A stretch of DNA of 64,000 bases from NCBI GenBank assembly GCA_028820935.1, contig JAPPHZ010000045.1:124001-188000 (forward strand). The letters run 5' to 3'. Position numbers and translations under genes: made by a program. Source of the DNA: a bacterium. GTDB lineage: Bacteria > Actinomycetota > Acidimicrobiia > Spongiisociales > Spongiisociaceae. Below the pieces are notes generated by a model, which saw only the letters and a list, made by a program, of their open reading frames with translations, did not search any database and had not been told where the DNA came from. Each line of letters opens with the position of its first letter. Position 1 is the stretch's first letter. This document shows positions 9,501 through 17,967 of this stretch, piece after piece.

Positions 9501-12500
9501 CCCTCCGAGGTTACTGTTGCTGGATACCGCGCCCGTGGAATAGCTGGCGACGATCGTGCCGCTGGAGCCGTTGGTGCCGACGAGGCCGCCGGTAGTGATA
9601 CTGGCGGCGCCGCCAGATACGCTGCCGGTGGCGTAGCTGGCCGCGATCCGGCCATTATTGGACCCGGCCAGGCCGCCCCGGCCGTTGCCTGTGCCTGTGC
9701 CTGTGATGGTGACCGACACGGCTGAGCGAGAGGCGACGATGGTGCCGGAGGTATCGTTGCGGCCGACCAGACCACCAAAGAAGTCGGTGGACCCCGTCAA
9801 GTTTCCCCGGACGGCGCCCGCCGCGGAAACGGCGGCGATCCAGCCGCTGTTATTGCCGGCCAACGAGCCGGTGCGTCCACCACCGTTCGAAGTGACGCTG
9901 ACGCCGGTGAGGAGCAGGTTCTGCACCCGGCCGCCGGCGCTGATGGACGCGAACAGACCGTTGCCAGCACCGGAGCGGACGATGGTCAGGCCGTCGATGG
10001 TGTTGCCGTTGCCCTCGAGGGTGGCCGAGTAGGCCGGCAGCGGCACCCAGCCCGCGCCCGCGTTGTAGGGGGCCACATCCAGGTCGATGGTGACCGCGGC
10101 CTCGCCGGCGGCGCCGGTGCCGATCTCGTAGCCGGTGCAGCCGGCGGCGGGGCAGCCCATGCCGGTGGGCGCGTTGGGGTAGGCGGCCAGGTAGTCGGTC
10201 AGGCTGGCCTGGTCCGGCGCGCCGTTGCCGTCGGCGTCCCAGCGCAGGGCGTTGAGCTGCGCCGCGCTGGTGACCTCGATCAGGCCGTCGTCGTCGGTGT
10301 CGTAGTCGGCCAGGCCGCTCGCCGGCAGCGTGGCCACGAAGTCCAGCGTGGGGTAGTCGGTGGCCGTGCCGAAGCTCCAGGGGTCGTCGGCGCCCAGCCT
10401 CCCGTCGAGGTCCAGGTTCCAGTTGGCGTAGATGCCGGTGTAGTCCGTGGGCGTTTGCAGCTCGCTGGTGGTCTTGCCCGTGCCGCCGGCGCTGGTGGTC
10501 AGGCCGCTGGTGGCCGTGTCCCAGTAGCTGTCGGTGGCCGTGCCAGAGACGGCGTTAATGCGATCGTGACCGACAAGGCCTCCGACTTGAAAGCCGCCCG
10601 TCGCCTGGCCCGTGGAATAGCTGGCCACGATCGAGCCTGTGTTGCCGCCCACCAGGCCGCCGACAAAGCCGCCGCTGGCACCGCCCGTTACGGTCCCGGT
10701 GGCGTAGCTGGCCACGATCCGTCCCTCGTTCTGCCCCACCAAGCCGCCCAGGAAGAAGCGGCCCTCGCCGGTGACCGATGCGTGAGAGTGGCTGGCGACC
10801 AGCGTTCCGGTGCCGTTGTTAAAGCCGACCAGACCACCACTGTTAGAACCCGTAGCCATGATCCCCGCGCCGGCGGCTGACACGGCGGCGACGTGGCCGC
10901 TGTTATCGCCGGCCAACGAGCCGGTGCGTCCACCACCGTTCGAAGTGACGCTGACTCCGGTGAGGCTCAGGTTCTGCACCCGCCCGCCGGAGGAGATGGA
11001 CGCGAACAAACCGTTGTTGCCTTCGTCGCGGTTGATGAACAGCCCGTCGATGGTGTGGCCGTTGCCCTCCAGCACGGTGGCGAAGGACGGGATGGGGACC
11101 CAGCCCTCGCCGGTGTTGTAGGGGGCTGCGCCCAGGTTGATGGTGACCGCCGCCTCCATGTCGGCGCCCGTGCCTATCTCATAGCCCGCACAGCCGGTGT
11201 CGGGGCAGCCCATGCCCGCCACCGCCCGCGAGAAGGCGGCGGCGTAGTCGGTCTGGTTGGCGGCCGCCGGGGTCCCGTCGCCGTCGGTGTCCCAGCGCAG
11301 GGCGTTGAGCTGGGCGGCGGTGCGGACCTCGATGAGGCCGTCGTCGTCGGAGTCGTAGTCGACTACTCCGTAGCCGACGATGGCCATCTTCCTCGATAGT
11401 TGGGACGTGCTGGGGAACCCGGGAGAAGTGGCGTCATGGTTCCTGAAGAAGCTCCTATCGTTTATGTCCCAGCCCGACTCCGCGCCGGTGTCCTCCGCGT
11501 CGGATGCCGTGAACTGGACAGTGGAGGCGCCGGTGCCGGGGAAGTCCACGACCACGACGTAGCCGGTGGAGGGCTCCAGGGCGATGCCGTCGCCGGGGGC
11601 GGTGAAGGTGTTGACGCCGGCGGCCAGCGTGCCCGGATTGGTGAGGGTGCCGACCAGGGTGCCGTCACTGTTGAGGCTCGCGCCGCTGCGGATGCTGACG
11701 GTGAGGACCTGGTCCGCCGCCAGGGTATTGAACTGGATGTCCACGGCGGTCAGCTTGTAGCCGCCGGGGTTGGCGCCGGTGGTGAATCCCTGGGCGCGGT
11801 CGGCGTTGGTGTCGCCGGTGGACCCGTCGGCCTGGCCCAGGTTGCTGACCAGGGTGATGTCCACCGCCCGGGCCTCGAAGGAGTCGGCGTCGTCGTTGTC
11901 GGACCCCTGGAGCGGGTTGGCGGTTGGCTTGGCGTAGCTCACCATCACCACATCGGTGCTGGCCACCGCCGATGCCAGGGTGAGGGTGACCGTGCTGCCG
12001 CTGACGACCACGCCGCCGGTATTGACGTTGCGGCGGGCGCCGTTCACCGTGACCGTGAAATCGCCGGGCGCGGGCGTCGAGCCGGTGTTCAGGGACTCGT
12101 TGAAAGTGATGACCACCTCGGCCCGGTCCACCGACGTGACCGCCCGCACCGGCAGCGGGCCGGCGCCTACGAGTTCGCCCTTGATGGCGATTATCGGCGA
12201 ATTTCGGTTGGAATTAGCCCATGTATTCTGATGCGCTCGGCCCTCGTATGTCAGGTCGCCGATGCTCCATCCGCTCGCAGCTCCGGCATCCTCGGCGTGA
12301 CTACCTGTGAGCGAGAGACTCGTCCTGAAACGCTGGTCGTTGCCTGTCGGCCCGGCGATCTCAAAAACAAGGGCGTAGGTCGTGTTCGCATCCAGCGTCG
12401 CCGCGGCGGGCGCGGTGAACGTGTTCATAGCGTTGGCAGTGAGACTCGCCGGGTTGGTCAGCGTATACAGGACGGTGGGGCTGGGTACGGCGGAGAAGAT

Positions 12501-14684
12501 CTCGCGGACGGTCGCCCGAAGAACGTTCTCGCTGCCCGTCGTTCTTATGCTCGAACCAACGGCGCCAATCCTTGCATCGACAGCTGAGAGCGTGTATCCC
12601 ATAGCGTGGTCGCCGGTGGTGAAGCTTCCGGCTGCCCGCCAGTTGGTGCTGGACAACACTCCCACGACTGGATGCGATACCGGGCCAGACTGCCCGGTGT
12701 TGGAGACCAGCGTGGTCGCCTCCTGCTGCTGCGCCGCGGTCACCAGGCCCTCCACCACCTCGACAGCCTGGCCGGTGAAGCCGGGGGCGTTGTCGCCGCC
12801 GCCGGCGGCGCGTTTCAGCGGGGTGGCGTCGGCGTGGGCGTAGTCCACGGTGATGGTCTGGCCCTCGATGGGCTTCTCGGCCAGGTCCAGGAAGACCAGG
12901 TTGCCGAGGACCGACACGCCCTCCACGGCGTTGGTGCCGGTGGTCCCGTCGGCGTTGACCACGTTGACCGTGAACTGGCCGGCGGTTGGCGCGGGCGACG
13001 CCTGCACGTCCTGGTTGAAGACCAGCAGCAGCGACCCGTCGCTGATATGCGCCTCCGCCGTCACGATCTTGGGATGGCTGTCCCAGTCGGTCTGCCACGA
13101 GCCGGTCACCGACGCCGACGACAGGCCGTCGGGGTCGGAGGCCAGCAGCGTGACCGTGGTGACCAGCGGGTCGGGCAACGCCGGAGTGACGGCCCCCCAG
13201 TCGCTGACGGACTCCATGCGCAGACCCACCAGCTCGCGCTCGGCGCTGGTCTGGACGGCCTGCGCCAGTTGGCTGCCGTCGCCGGAGAGGGCGGTGGCGT
13301 AGTTCAGAGCGTCCCCGTCGGGGTCGGTGAAGATGCCCGCGAAGGACTTGGTGACCAGGGTGCCCCGGGGGGCGCTGCCGGCCTTGACGAAGGCGTCATA
13401 GGCGGCGGCGTTCTCGTTGACCGCCGGCGCCCGGTTGGGCAGCTCTTCCACCCAGGTCACCGCCAGGGGGTCCGAGGTGGCCGTCTCCCCGGAGCCGTAG
13501 GACACGGTGACCCGGAACGACTGGGACTCCGCGCCCCATCCGATGTAGGAGAAGGTGGCATTGGTGCCCCAAGCCGACCAGGAGCCGCCGAAGTTCATCT
13601 CCCAGCTGTAGGAGGGGCTGCCCTCATCGGGAGCGTTGGCGATGACCGCGCTCAAGTTCACCGGCTCGCCCACCGCAAGCTCAACGGCGCTGGCCGTCAC
13701 CGACACGCCCAGCTGCGCGCCCACCGGCCCCGAGTCTTCCCCCAACGCCTTGGCCGGCTCAGACTCCGGGTCGGACACCGGCTCGGGGTCGGGGGCGTCC
13801 CAGGCGGTGTGCCAGGTGGTGGTGAGCGAGGCGCTCAGCCCGCCGGGGTCGGTGGCGGTGAGGGTGACGGTGGTGGCCAGCGGGTTGGCCGGCACCGGCG
13901 ACAGCGCCGCCCAGTCGTCGTCGCCGTCGACACGCACGAACAGCAGCGACCGGTCCGCTGCGACGTGTACCGCGTCCACCAACTCGGCGCGGCCGGCGGT
14001 GACCTCCGCGGTAAAGGTGAGAGCATCGCCGTCGGGATCGGAGAAGATCCCGTCGAAGAACCGGTGCACCAGCGTGCCCCGCGGCGCGTTGCCCGTCTCG
14101 GTGAACGAGCCGTAACGCGCCGCCTTCTCATCGATCCCGGGCGCCCGATTGGCCGGCTCCGGCGTCGGCTCGGGATCCTGCACAGGCTCCTGGACATCCT
14201 TCTGCAGCGACGCGGGCTCAAACACCGGCTCCGACACCGGCTCGGGCTCGGGGGCCGGTTCGACTGTGAAGGCCTGGGCCAGGGGCGGCCCGCACACGTC
14301 GCCGACGCAGGCCTGCACCCGCATCACCCACTCGCCGACGGCGTCCACTGTGACGACCTGCACCATCCACTCGCCGCCGTCGCCGTCCACGGTGACCTCC
14401 GCCTCGGAAGCCTCGACGCGCACCCCCTCGTTCAGCTTGTTTCCGGGGCTGTGCGCCCGCCAGCGGATCCAGTAGGAGTCAGCTCCGTCGACCTGCTTCC
14501 ACAGCACCGACGCGTCCAGCGATCCCGCCTCGGTGGAGACCTCCAACCCGGCCGGCTTGGCCGGAGGATTCGCCTCGCCGTCGTGCTGGGCTCCCGCCAT
14601 GCCTGATCCGGTCAGGGCCAGCACAAGGGTGAGGACCAGGGCCAGGCCTTTCCTTCTCAGTTCAGGGTGCAGCATGGGGAACAT
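6576..14684 (-). CDS. Giant secreted multi-domain repeat protein (adhesin-like)
   Basis: The product has 2702 residues. A signal peptide (RRKGLALVLTLVLALTGSG, ending AGA-QH near 33) indicates export. Order of modules: FnIII-like (about 40-140), a Pro/Glu linker, two cadherin-like blocks with FSDPDGDAL/FTDPDGDAL (about 180-300 and 417-535) flanking an Ig/PKD-like block, SwmB-like domains (TPAPGDFTVTVNG...) around 540-1000 and 2000-2200, two long GLUG modules (about 1104-1448 and 1456-1798), and three pre-peptidase-type beta repeats from about 2308 to the end. No LPxTG motif or C-terminal anchor is seen. GGAGG precedes the ATG. Adhesion or cell-surface matrix is the likely role, by family resemblance only. 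The last repeat is cut short at YPIRD. Confidence 0.85.
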   Translation of the reverse strand: MFPMLHPELRRKGLALVLTLVLALTGSGMAGAQHDGEANPPAKPAGLEVSTEAGSLDASVLWKQVDGADSYWIRWRAHSPGNKLNEGVRVEASEAEVTVDGDGGEWMVQVVTVDAVGEWVMRVQACVGDVCGPPLAQAFTVEPAPEPEPVSEPVFEPASLQKDVQEPVQDPEPTPEPANRAPGIDEKAARYGSFTETGNAPRGTLVHRFFDGIFSDPDGDALTFTAEVTAGRAELVDAVHVAADRSLLFVRVDGDDDWAALSPVPANPLATTVTLTATDPGGLSASLTTTWHTAWDAPDPEPVSDPESEPAKALGEDSGPVGAQLGVSVTASAVELAVGEPVNLSAVIANAPDEGSPSYSWEMNFGGSWSAWGTNATFSYIGWGAESQSFRVTVSYGSGETATSDPLAVTWVEELPNRAPAVNENAAAYDAFVKAGSAPRGTLVTKSFAGIFTDPDGDALNYATALSGDGSQLAQAVQTSAERELVGLRMESVSDWGAVTPALPDPLVTTVTLLASDPDGLSSASVTGSWQTDWDSHPKIVTAEAHISDGSLLLVFNQDVQASPAPTAGQFTVNVVNADGTTGTNAVEGVSVLGNLVFLDLAEKPIEGQTITVDYAHADATPLKRAAGGGDNAPGFTGQAVEVVEGLVTAAQQQEATTLVSNTGQSGPVSHPVVGVLSSTNWRAAGSFTTGDHAMGYTLSAVDARIGAVGSSIRTTGSENVLRATVREIFSAVPSPTVLYTLTNPASLTANAMNTFTAPAAATLDANTTYALVFEIAGPTGNDQRFRTSLSLTGSHAEDAGAASGWSIGDLTYEGRAHQNTWANSNRNSPIIAIKGELVGAGPLPVRAVTSVDRAEVVITFNESLNTGSTPAPGDFTVTVNGARRNVNTGGVVVSGSTVTLTLASAVASTDVVMVSYAKPTANPLQGSDNDDADSFEARAVDITLVSNLGQADGSTGDTNADRAQGFTTGANPGGYKLTAVDIQFNTLAADQVLTVSIRSGASLNSDGTLVGTLTNPGTLAAGVNTFTAPGDGIALEPSTGYVVVVDFPGTGASTVQFTASDAEDTGAESGWDINDRSFFRNHDATSPGFPSTSQLSRKMAIVGYGVVDYDSDDDGLIEVRTAAQLNALRWDTDGDGTPAAANQTDYAAAFSRAVAGMGCPDTGCAGYEIGTGADMEAAVTINLGAAPYNTGEGWVPIPSFATVLEGNGHTIDGLFINRDEGNNGLFASISSGGRVQNLSLTGVSVTSNGGGRTGSLAGDNSGHVAAVSAAGAGIMATGSNSGGLVGFNNGTGTLVASHSHASVTGEGRFFLGGLVGQNEGRIVASYATGTVTGGASGGFVGGLVGGNTGSIVASYSTGQATGGFQVGGLVGHDRINAVSGTATDSYWDTATSGLTTSAGGTGKTTSELQTPTDYTGIYANWNLDLDGRLGADDPWSFGTATDYPTLDFVATLPASGLADYDTDDDGLIEVTSAAQLNALRWDADGNGAPDQASLTDYLAAYPNAPTGMGCPAAGCTGYEIGTGAAGEAAVTIDLDVAPYNAGAGWVPLPAYSATLEGNGNTIDGLTIVRSGAGNGLFASISAGGRVQNLLLTGVSVTSNGGGRTGSLAGNNSGWIAAVSAAGAVRGNLTGSTDFFGGLVGRNDTSGTIVASRSAVSVTITGTGTGNGRGGLAGSNNGRIAASYATGSVSGGAASITTGGLVGTNGSSGTIVASYSTGAVSSNSNLGGLVAFNFGTVTDSYWDTLTSGLTTGGAGAGKTPAELIAPTGYTDIYANWNADLNGDSVGDDPWDFGADDDYPVIDYGGLSAADQPQPPVRVIAVAVSSTVGGHDYYTEGEVIRIRVSFRKAVNVDTTVGRPRLKLKFKPADTTDHWAVYESGSGTRTLIFAYTVLAADSSGADSGVAVIADSLENDGGSSIDEAVGGSPILDLSHPGLAHDTSHKVDGSRDITPPTVSRAETKADGSEIIVTFNEALKGHANTLDFRYSVDGGAQRVPGGLTTVLATGTVTLLGVIPAIEHGQTVQVKYIRPTGANVLRDTSDNAIESFDFQAVENKVPYTTPPAFVGAALNQAGDKITITFNEALDDTSTPAPGDFTVTVNGVVRTGAVSGVAIDGPTVVLTLTPALAATDDVQVRYAKPGANQLQDRAVTGKNAVETFGNQPVAKAQPVVTAIELINTPADGQTFRLGEVIKVRVTFSEPVTATGQPQLTLFSDDGWMRVQARGVVRGPGPYTAMEFRRGVQAGDQAVDKLVFGTHAKHGGGISMVGGGALTSTSSGLAVSPSVDPVSFNYKADGGPAPRDAYEGYESYGPCRRDIALGPWQYNYHGSLGTKWGVGCEARYEGGRYSKYFTFTIDAETQVRLHAESSTAFPKLILRVGRSYGGEAIVTDEGFGSLHWARIDQKLPAGTYTLEATTPSGRSVSYFHLWAGIPRDLPGPDDPCVMEIDRGDTEPGMWKGICHSTETLGAYARYYRYTPSAPGLIELFLTSRGAAEELYLYEGDTLIKQNSSLNWKRNGVYAWIHYSGAKAGVTYTIEVTTNSPGETGNYLLALRGKNYWLWNDSDFKPEGAEVTPADCREYNGTPGIRSLYVGGTWGWPCHSVEEAGGYARYHTFTITGDRSRRVVIEMGSPHTWDAVLYLREGTKGSGNHIAFSDDDRGVRGMDAVLDLELEPGTYTIEAAIRVPGNGDGGRYGMNIHSYPIRD
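9285..11372 (-). repeat. Two tandem ~1-kb GLUG modules inside the giant gene
   Basis: Two consecutive modules, 10340-11372 and 9285-10318, share the same order: YD(S/T)DDDGLIEV, AAQLNALRWD, GMGCP..GC.GYEIGTG, GWVP, LEGNG.TIDGL, then GLUG units (GGLVG.N.G.I.ASY.TG). DNA identity is highest around 9841-9915 and 10900-10975, where tens of bases are nearly identical. This points to a fairly recent internal duplication with drift at the edges. Confidence 0.85.
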
Positions 14685-15344
14685 CGCATACCTCCGAGAG
14701 GGGATTCACGTAGGACATCTCGTGCTCCTTCCGAAACCCCCTGACCCTTTATTCGGGGCATCGGAGGTGTCGGTGGGGGCAAGCCGGGAGCCGGCCGTCC
14801 GAACCGGGGTGACCGGTCGGTCAGGCCGGTAGCGCAGCCGACGTGTCGAACAGACTGCGGTGATGCCCACGACTACAGAGCGTCGACGGTGTTTTGCGTG
14901 AGGAAGGGTTGCCGGTAGGCCGGCCAGACGTGTCGGAGCCCGGATTTGCTTGGCCGGCTCCTACAGGGCGGGGGAGAGAGAGAGAGAGAGAGAGAGTTCG
15001 GGCGCTATGTGATCGTGGCCTCTCGACCCGTAGCTCAACGTGTGGATCATGAGTGAAGACATCAGCACGACTTACGTCACAGAATGATTGAAACTACATA
15101 ATCAAGCCGTCCAAGTCTCCCGTGAACCACCGGAGAGTGAAGGACTATCCATGAACGGCTCCTGCGTTACGGCCAGCTCCACACGACAGGTAGTGCACCA
15201 GGCCACGCTGCAAGCCGGGCGCCGCCGGACGCTGGTAGCAGATCTTTCTTCGCCTACCTGGAGTCCATCCGGCAACCCTGACGGCCGCCTGACCATGACC
15301 TGCTGATCGGTCAGGTTCCGACGGTCGGCAACACAGACCCGGGA
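14685..15344. other. Long intergenic region upstream of the giant gene
   Basis: This 660-bp stretch separates the giant gene from toxin debris. It must hold the promoter of the giant gene; GGAGG at 14691-14695 is its ribosome site. A GA dinucleotide tract (listed separately) sits about 290 bp upstream of the ATG. The part 15030-15110 is AT-richer than its surroundings. No convincing coding frame is seen in the rest. Confidence 0.5.
14974..14996. repeat. GA microsatellite (11.5 units)
   Basis: This is an uninterrupted (GA)11-G tract, the longest simple repeat in the window. It lies in the upstream region of the giant secreted-protein gene. Such tracts change length by slippage. Confidence 0.95.
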
Positions 15345-15475
15345 CTAGCAGAGCCGCCGGACCCCGTATCCGTCGAAGATCGACTCGATCGACACGAGCG
15401 CCAAACAGCCACTGGTGATCGGATGTCTCCTGTGATCCACCGGGTAAGCGGGTGCGGATCCAGCGGCACCCGCAC
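15345..15475 (-). pseudogene. Collapsed VapC/PIN toxin remnant
   Basis: It starts with GTG 3 nt after the antitoxin stop. The first residues, RVPLDPHPLTRWITGD, match the PIN-toxin N-terminus (R-V-L-L-D-T-H-A-L-L-W-W-L). A few codons later, in a different frame, LALVSIESIFDGYGVRRL matches the C-terminus of the same family (L-V-S-x-D-x-x-F-x-x-Y-x-V-x-x-L-W). About 90 central codons, including the acidic active-site residues, are gone. The result is a deletion plus frameshift that leaves both ends of the toxin beside an intact Phd-type antitoxin. Confidence 0.75.
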
Positions 15476-15478
15476 GCG

Positions 15479-15709
15479 CTACGCCTCCCAGGCGGCCAAC
15501 TCCTCGTCCGGGAGCGGGTCGAAGAAACTGTCGTCCACCGCGATCCGGTCCTTCCACGACCCGAATTGCTGTCTGCCCGACAGGGCGTAGGGGATGAGGC
15601 GAGCAACCGGCCTTCCGTCGCGGGCGATGATGACCTCCTCGCCTGCCTCGACCCGCTCCAGCAGACGGGGAAGATGGGTCTCCGCTTCGTGAACATCTAC
15701 CGTCACCAT
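15479..15709 (-). CDS. Phd/YefM-type antitoxin
   Basis: The product has 76 residues: VTVDVHEAETHLPRLLERV, then GEEVIIARDGRPVARLIPY, the Phd/YefM DNA-binding fold, and a short acidic toxin-binding tail ending LPDEELAAWEA. In this subfamily the partner is a PIN RNase encoded directly downstream. Here that toxin is a remnant. The gene starts about 95 nt from an 18-bp palindrome that may be its operator. The gene looks intact despite loss of the partner. Confidence 0.88.
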   Translation of the reverse strand: MVTVDVHEAETHLPRLLERVEAGEEVIIARDGRPVARLIPYALSGRQQFGSWKDRIAVDDSFFDPLPDEELAAWEA

Positions 15710-15800
15710 GGACTACTCCTCAGCACTCTGCGGACCGCGGATGGCTGCCGTGGTAGTTCCGGCAGCCGGACAACGCGCCGAGAGCGCCTAGAACGCGAGA

Positions 15801-15818
15801 AGTTATAATCATATAACT
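15801..15818. promoter_or_regulatory. Palindrome AGTTAT-N6-ATAACT
   Basis: A perfect 6-bp inverted repeat with AT-rich centre lies between the divergent antitoxin and AAA ATPase genes. Its position and form fit an antitoxin autoregulation site or a divergent promoter (TATAAT at 15804-15809 overlaps the left arm). Confidence 0.55.
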
Positions 15819-15852
15819 CACTGCGGTACCATAGCAATAGGATAGCTAGCGA

Positions 15853-17202
15853 ATGGCACCCGAGATAGATCCGCAGAATCCGTTCACCCCCGACTTCGGC
15901 CGGATGCCACCCGTGCTGGCGGGACGCGACGAGGCCATCGGGCGGATGGCCCGAGTGCTCGCCGCCGGACCCGCCCGGAAGGAGTTCACCACGCTGATGC
16001 TCGGACTGCGCGGGGTCGGAAAGACCACCATGGCCTCGGCGATCGCCCACGAAGCCTCCGCCGCGGGCTGGCGAGTAATCAGGATTGACGCGCCCCTTGC
16101 GCCACAGCCCGAGGAGGGCGCCGTCGCCGCCATAACGGAGCAGGTATACGAGCACCTTGACGACATCGACCCTCCGCGGAGACGGAGGCTGACCGGAGCG
16201 TCGTTACCGATGGTCGGTGGCGGAGCCACCTGGGAAAACACGCACTCCCGCCGGCCCACCTACCGGAAACAACTCGACACGCTCGTCACCGCCACCGTCG
16301 AGAGCGGAGGCGTCGGCGTCCTGCTCGTCATAGACGAATTCCACAACCTGACCGCACCGGAGGCCAGCCGGATCGCCGGTGCGCTCCAGCAGATCACCAA
16401 GATCGATCGCAAGCCACTCGCCTTCATCGGCATCGGCCTGCCCCATATCGACTACACACTCCTGGCGAACGAGGGATTCACGTTCTTCCACCGGTGCAAC
16501 CGGGAACGCGTCGGCAACATCACCATCCACGACGCCATGGGGGCGATCGAAGGGCCGATTGCGGCCCACGGCGGCGCCATCGACCTCCAACTGCTCCGCA
16601 GGGCAGGCGCCGCTACCCGCGGTACGGGTTACGCCATCCAGTCGATCGGCTACCACATCTGGGAGCTCGCCGGCCCCCCGCCCGCCGAGATAACCGATGA
16701 CCACGTGGCCCGGGCCGTCACGCTGATGGACGAAGACGTAGCGCACCATGTGACCGGGCCGATCTGGAGCCGCCTGTCCCCCACCGACAAGCTCTTCCTG
16801 TTCGCGATGCTCGAAGACGACGGTCCGTCGCGACTCAGAGATATCGGACTCCGCCTCGGAACGGCGGCGCCCAACACATCTACTTACAAGAAGCGCCTGC
16901 TCGACCAGGGAGCGATCCTCGAGACCGGACGAGGACGCGTCTCGTTTGCGGACGCCGCCATCAGATACCGCGCCATCGAAGAGCGCGACCTGGAGGTCAT
17001 GATCCGAGACCGCGAGGCCCTGGAGCGAGCGCAGGCGTTCGCCGTCACCGGCTACAACCCCGCCCTCACCATCCCCCTGTCACAGTTGGCAGTCACACCG
17101 GCCTGCTCCGAGTGGATGCCCCGCGCCAAGGCCCAATGCGTCCTCAAGGCAGGACACCGCGGAAGCCACCGCCGCCACACCGCCGGGGCCGAGTCCAGGT
17201 AA
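15853..17202 (+). CDS. AAA ATPase of unknown function
   Basis: The product is a 449-residue AAA/STAND-like ATPase. Walker A is GLRGVGKTT (51-59) and Walker B is LLVIDEFH (Asp161, Glu162). An N-terminal PPVLAGRDEAIGRM resembles the entry of Orc/Cdc6-like and NTPase-regulator ATPases. The C-terminal part looks like a winged helix (LSPTDKLFLFAMLEDDG...LRDIGLRLG). It ends with a Cys/His-rich tail, CSEWMPRAKAQCVLKAGH, often seen in actinobacterial proteins. It sits alone between toxin-antitoxin modules, facing the Phd antitoxin across a shared promoter region. The ATG lies in a 22-bp stretch nearly repeated inside the VapC gene at 17464. Its role is unknown. Confidence 0.8.
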   Translation: MAPEIDPQNPFTPDFGRMPPVLAGRDEAIGRMARVLAAGPARKEFTTLMLGLRGVGKTTMASAIAHEASAAGWRVIRIDAPLAPQPEEGAVAAITEQVYEHLDDIDPPRRRRLTGASLPMVGGGATWENTHSRRPTYRKQLDTLVTATVESGGVGVLLVIDEFHNLTAPEASRIAGALQQITKIDRKPLAFIGIGLPHIDYTLLANEGFTFFHRCNRERVGNITIHDAMGAIEGPIAAHGGAIDLQLLRRAGAATRGTGYAIQSIGYHIWELAGPPPAEITDDHVARAVTLMDEDVAHHVTGPIWSRLSPTDKLFLFAMLEDDGPSRLRDIGLRLGTAAPNTSTYKKRLLDQGAILETGRGRVSFADAAIRYRAIEERDLEVMIRDREALERAQAFAVTGYNPALTIPLSQLAVTPACSEWMPRAKAQCVLKAGHRGSHRRHTAGAESR

Positions 17203-17214
17203 GGCCGCGTCGCA

Positions 17215-17646
17215 TCACACGTCGGCAACGACTCTCGGGTCGAGCAGCGGAACGAGCCGGGTCTGGTGGGCCCAGTCGATGATCTTCCGGTCCGTCGTGG
17301 CGAGACGCAACCCTGTGAGCATGGCCGTGGCCACGATCAGCTGATCTGCAGGGTCGTTGTGGAATCCGGTGTTCATCAGCAACACCGACTCGACTGCTAT
17401 CTCGCCGCCGATCGGGATCTCGCGCAGTCCTGACCGAAGCCTCTCGCGACGCCAGACGCCGGGATGGCACCCGAGATCGATCCGCCCATGATGGTGCAGT
17501 CGCGTGGTCTCCACGAACGTGATCGCAGAGACCGCAGTGCCGCCGCTCTCGAGACCGGACTCGACCACCTGCATAAACGACTCGCTGATCTCGTCACTGG
17601 CAATCGCGAGCCGGAGCAGGACATTGGTGTCCAGCAGCAGGTTCAC
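17215..17646 (-). CDS. vapC: VapC-type PIN-domain ribonuclease toxin
   Basis: The 143-residue PIN domain starts with NLLLDTNVLLRL (first Asp at 6), has a central ITFVETTRL (Glu), NDPADQLIVATA (Asp) and TTDRKIIDWA (last acidic site). This is the full set of acidic residues of a VapC RNase. It follows the Phd-type antitoxin by 15 nt in an operon read leftward. The AAA ATPase gene ends 12 nt away in the opposite direction. It appears complete. Confidence 0.9.
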   Translation of the reverse strand: MNLLLDTNVLLRLAIASDEISESFMQVVESGLESGGTAVSAITFVETTRLHHHGRIDLGCHPGVWRRERLRSGLREIPIGGEIAVESVLLMNTGFHNDPADQLIVATAMLTGLRLATTDRKIIDWAHQTRLVPLLDPRVVADV

Positions 17647-17661
17647 CGGGATGTCCCGCTG

Positions 17662-17958
17662 TCAGACCGGATCGCCGGTCCCGGATCCGTCCAGATCGTG
17701 GATCATGTCCCAATCGTCGGGGGGAATCGCCGGGTAGTCGTCGATGTCGGCGATGATCCGCAGTTGACCCAGGCATGATCCGACCAACCGGGGACGATCC
17801 TCGCGGAACGGACTGACCCTCACGACAGGCCGCCGGTGCTTTGTCACGACGATCGCTGTTCCCGTCTCCTGCACGTCATCCATGAGACGCAGACAATGCG
17901 CCTTGAATTCCCCTGCGGGCACCGAGCGTTCCGATGAGAGAGGTCGCGGATCGGCCAT
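17662..17958 (-). CDS. Phd/YefM-type antitoxin of VapC
   Basis: The product has 98 residues: SVPAGEFKAHCLRLMDDVQ, then GTAIVVTKHRRPVVRVSPF, the Phd fold, and an acidic tail (DIDDYPAIPPDDWDMIHDLDG) that would neutralise the downstream PIN toxin. A 22-bp inverted repeat begins 10 nt upstream of the ATG and is probably its own operator. This module is intact, unlike its neighbour at 15345-15709. Confidence 0.9.
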   Translation of the reverse strand: MADPRPLSSERSVPAGEFKAHCLRLMDDVQETGTAIVVTKHRRPVVRVSPFREDRPRLVGSCLGQLRIIADIDDYPAIPPDDWDMIHDLDGSGTGDPV

Positions 17959-17967
17959 AAGGTCATT

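Noticed and set aside
7122-9725. Long plus-strand open frame (867 codons) opposite the giant gene
   Set aside because: It is antisense to well-supported repeat domains, with the Gly/Val/Arg-rich composition expected of a GC-rich shadow frame.
9500-11000. CRISPR-like repetition
   Set aside because: The repeats are protein-coding GLUG units with variable spacing in one open frame, not fixed-length direct repeats with unique spacers.
15102-15296. 64-codon minus-strand frame upstream of the giant gene
   Set aside because: No ribosome site, no recognisable motif and overlapping frames on both strands.
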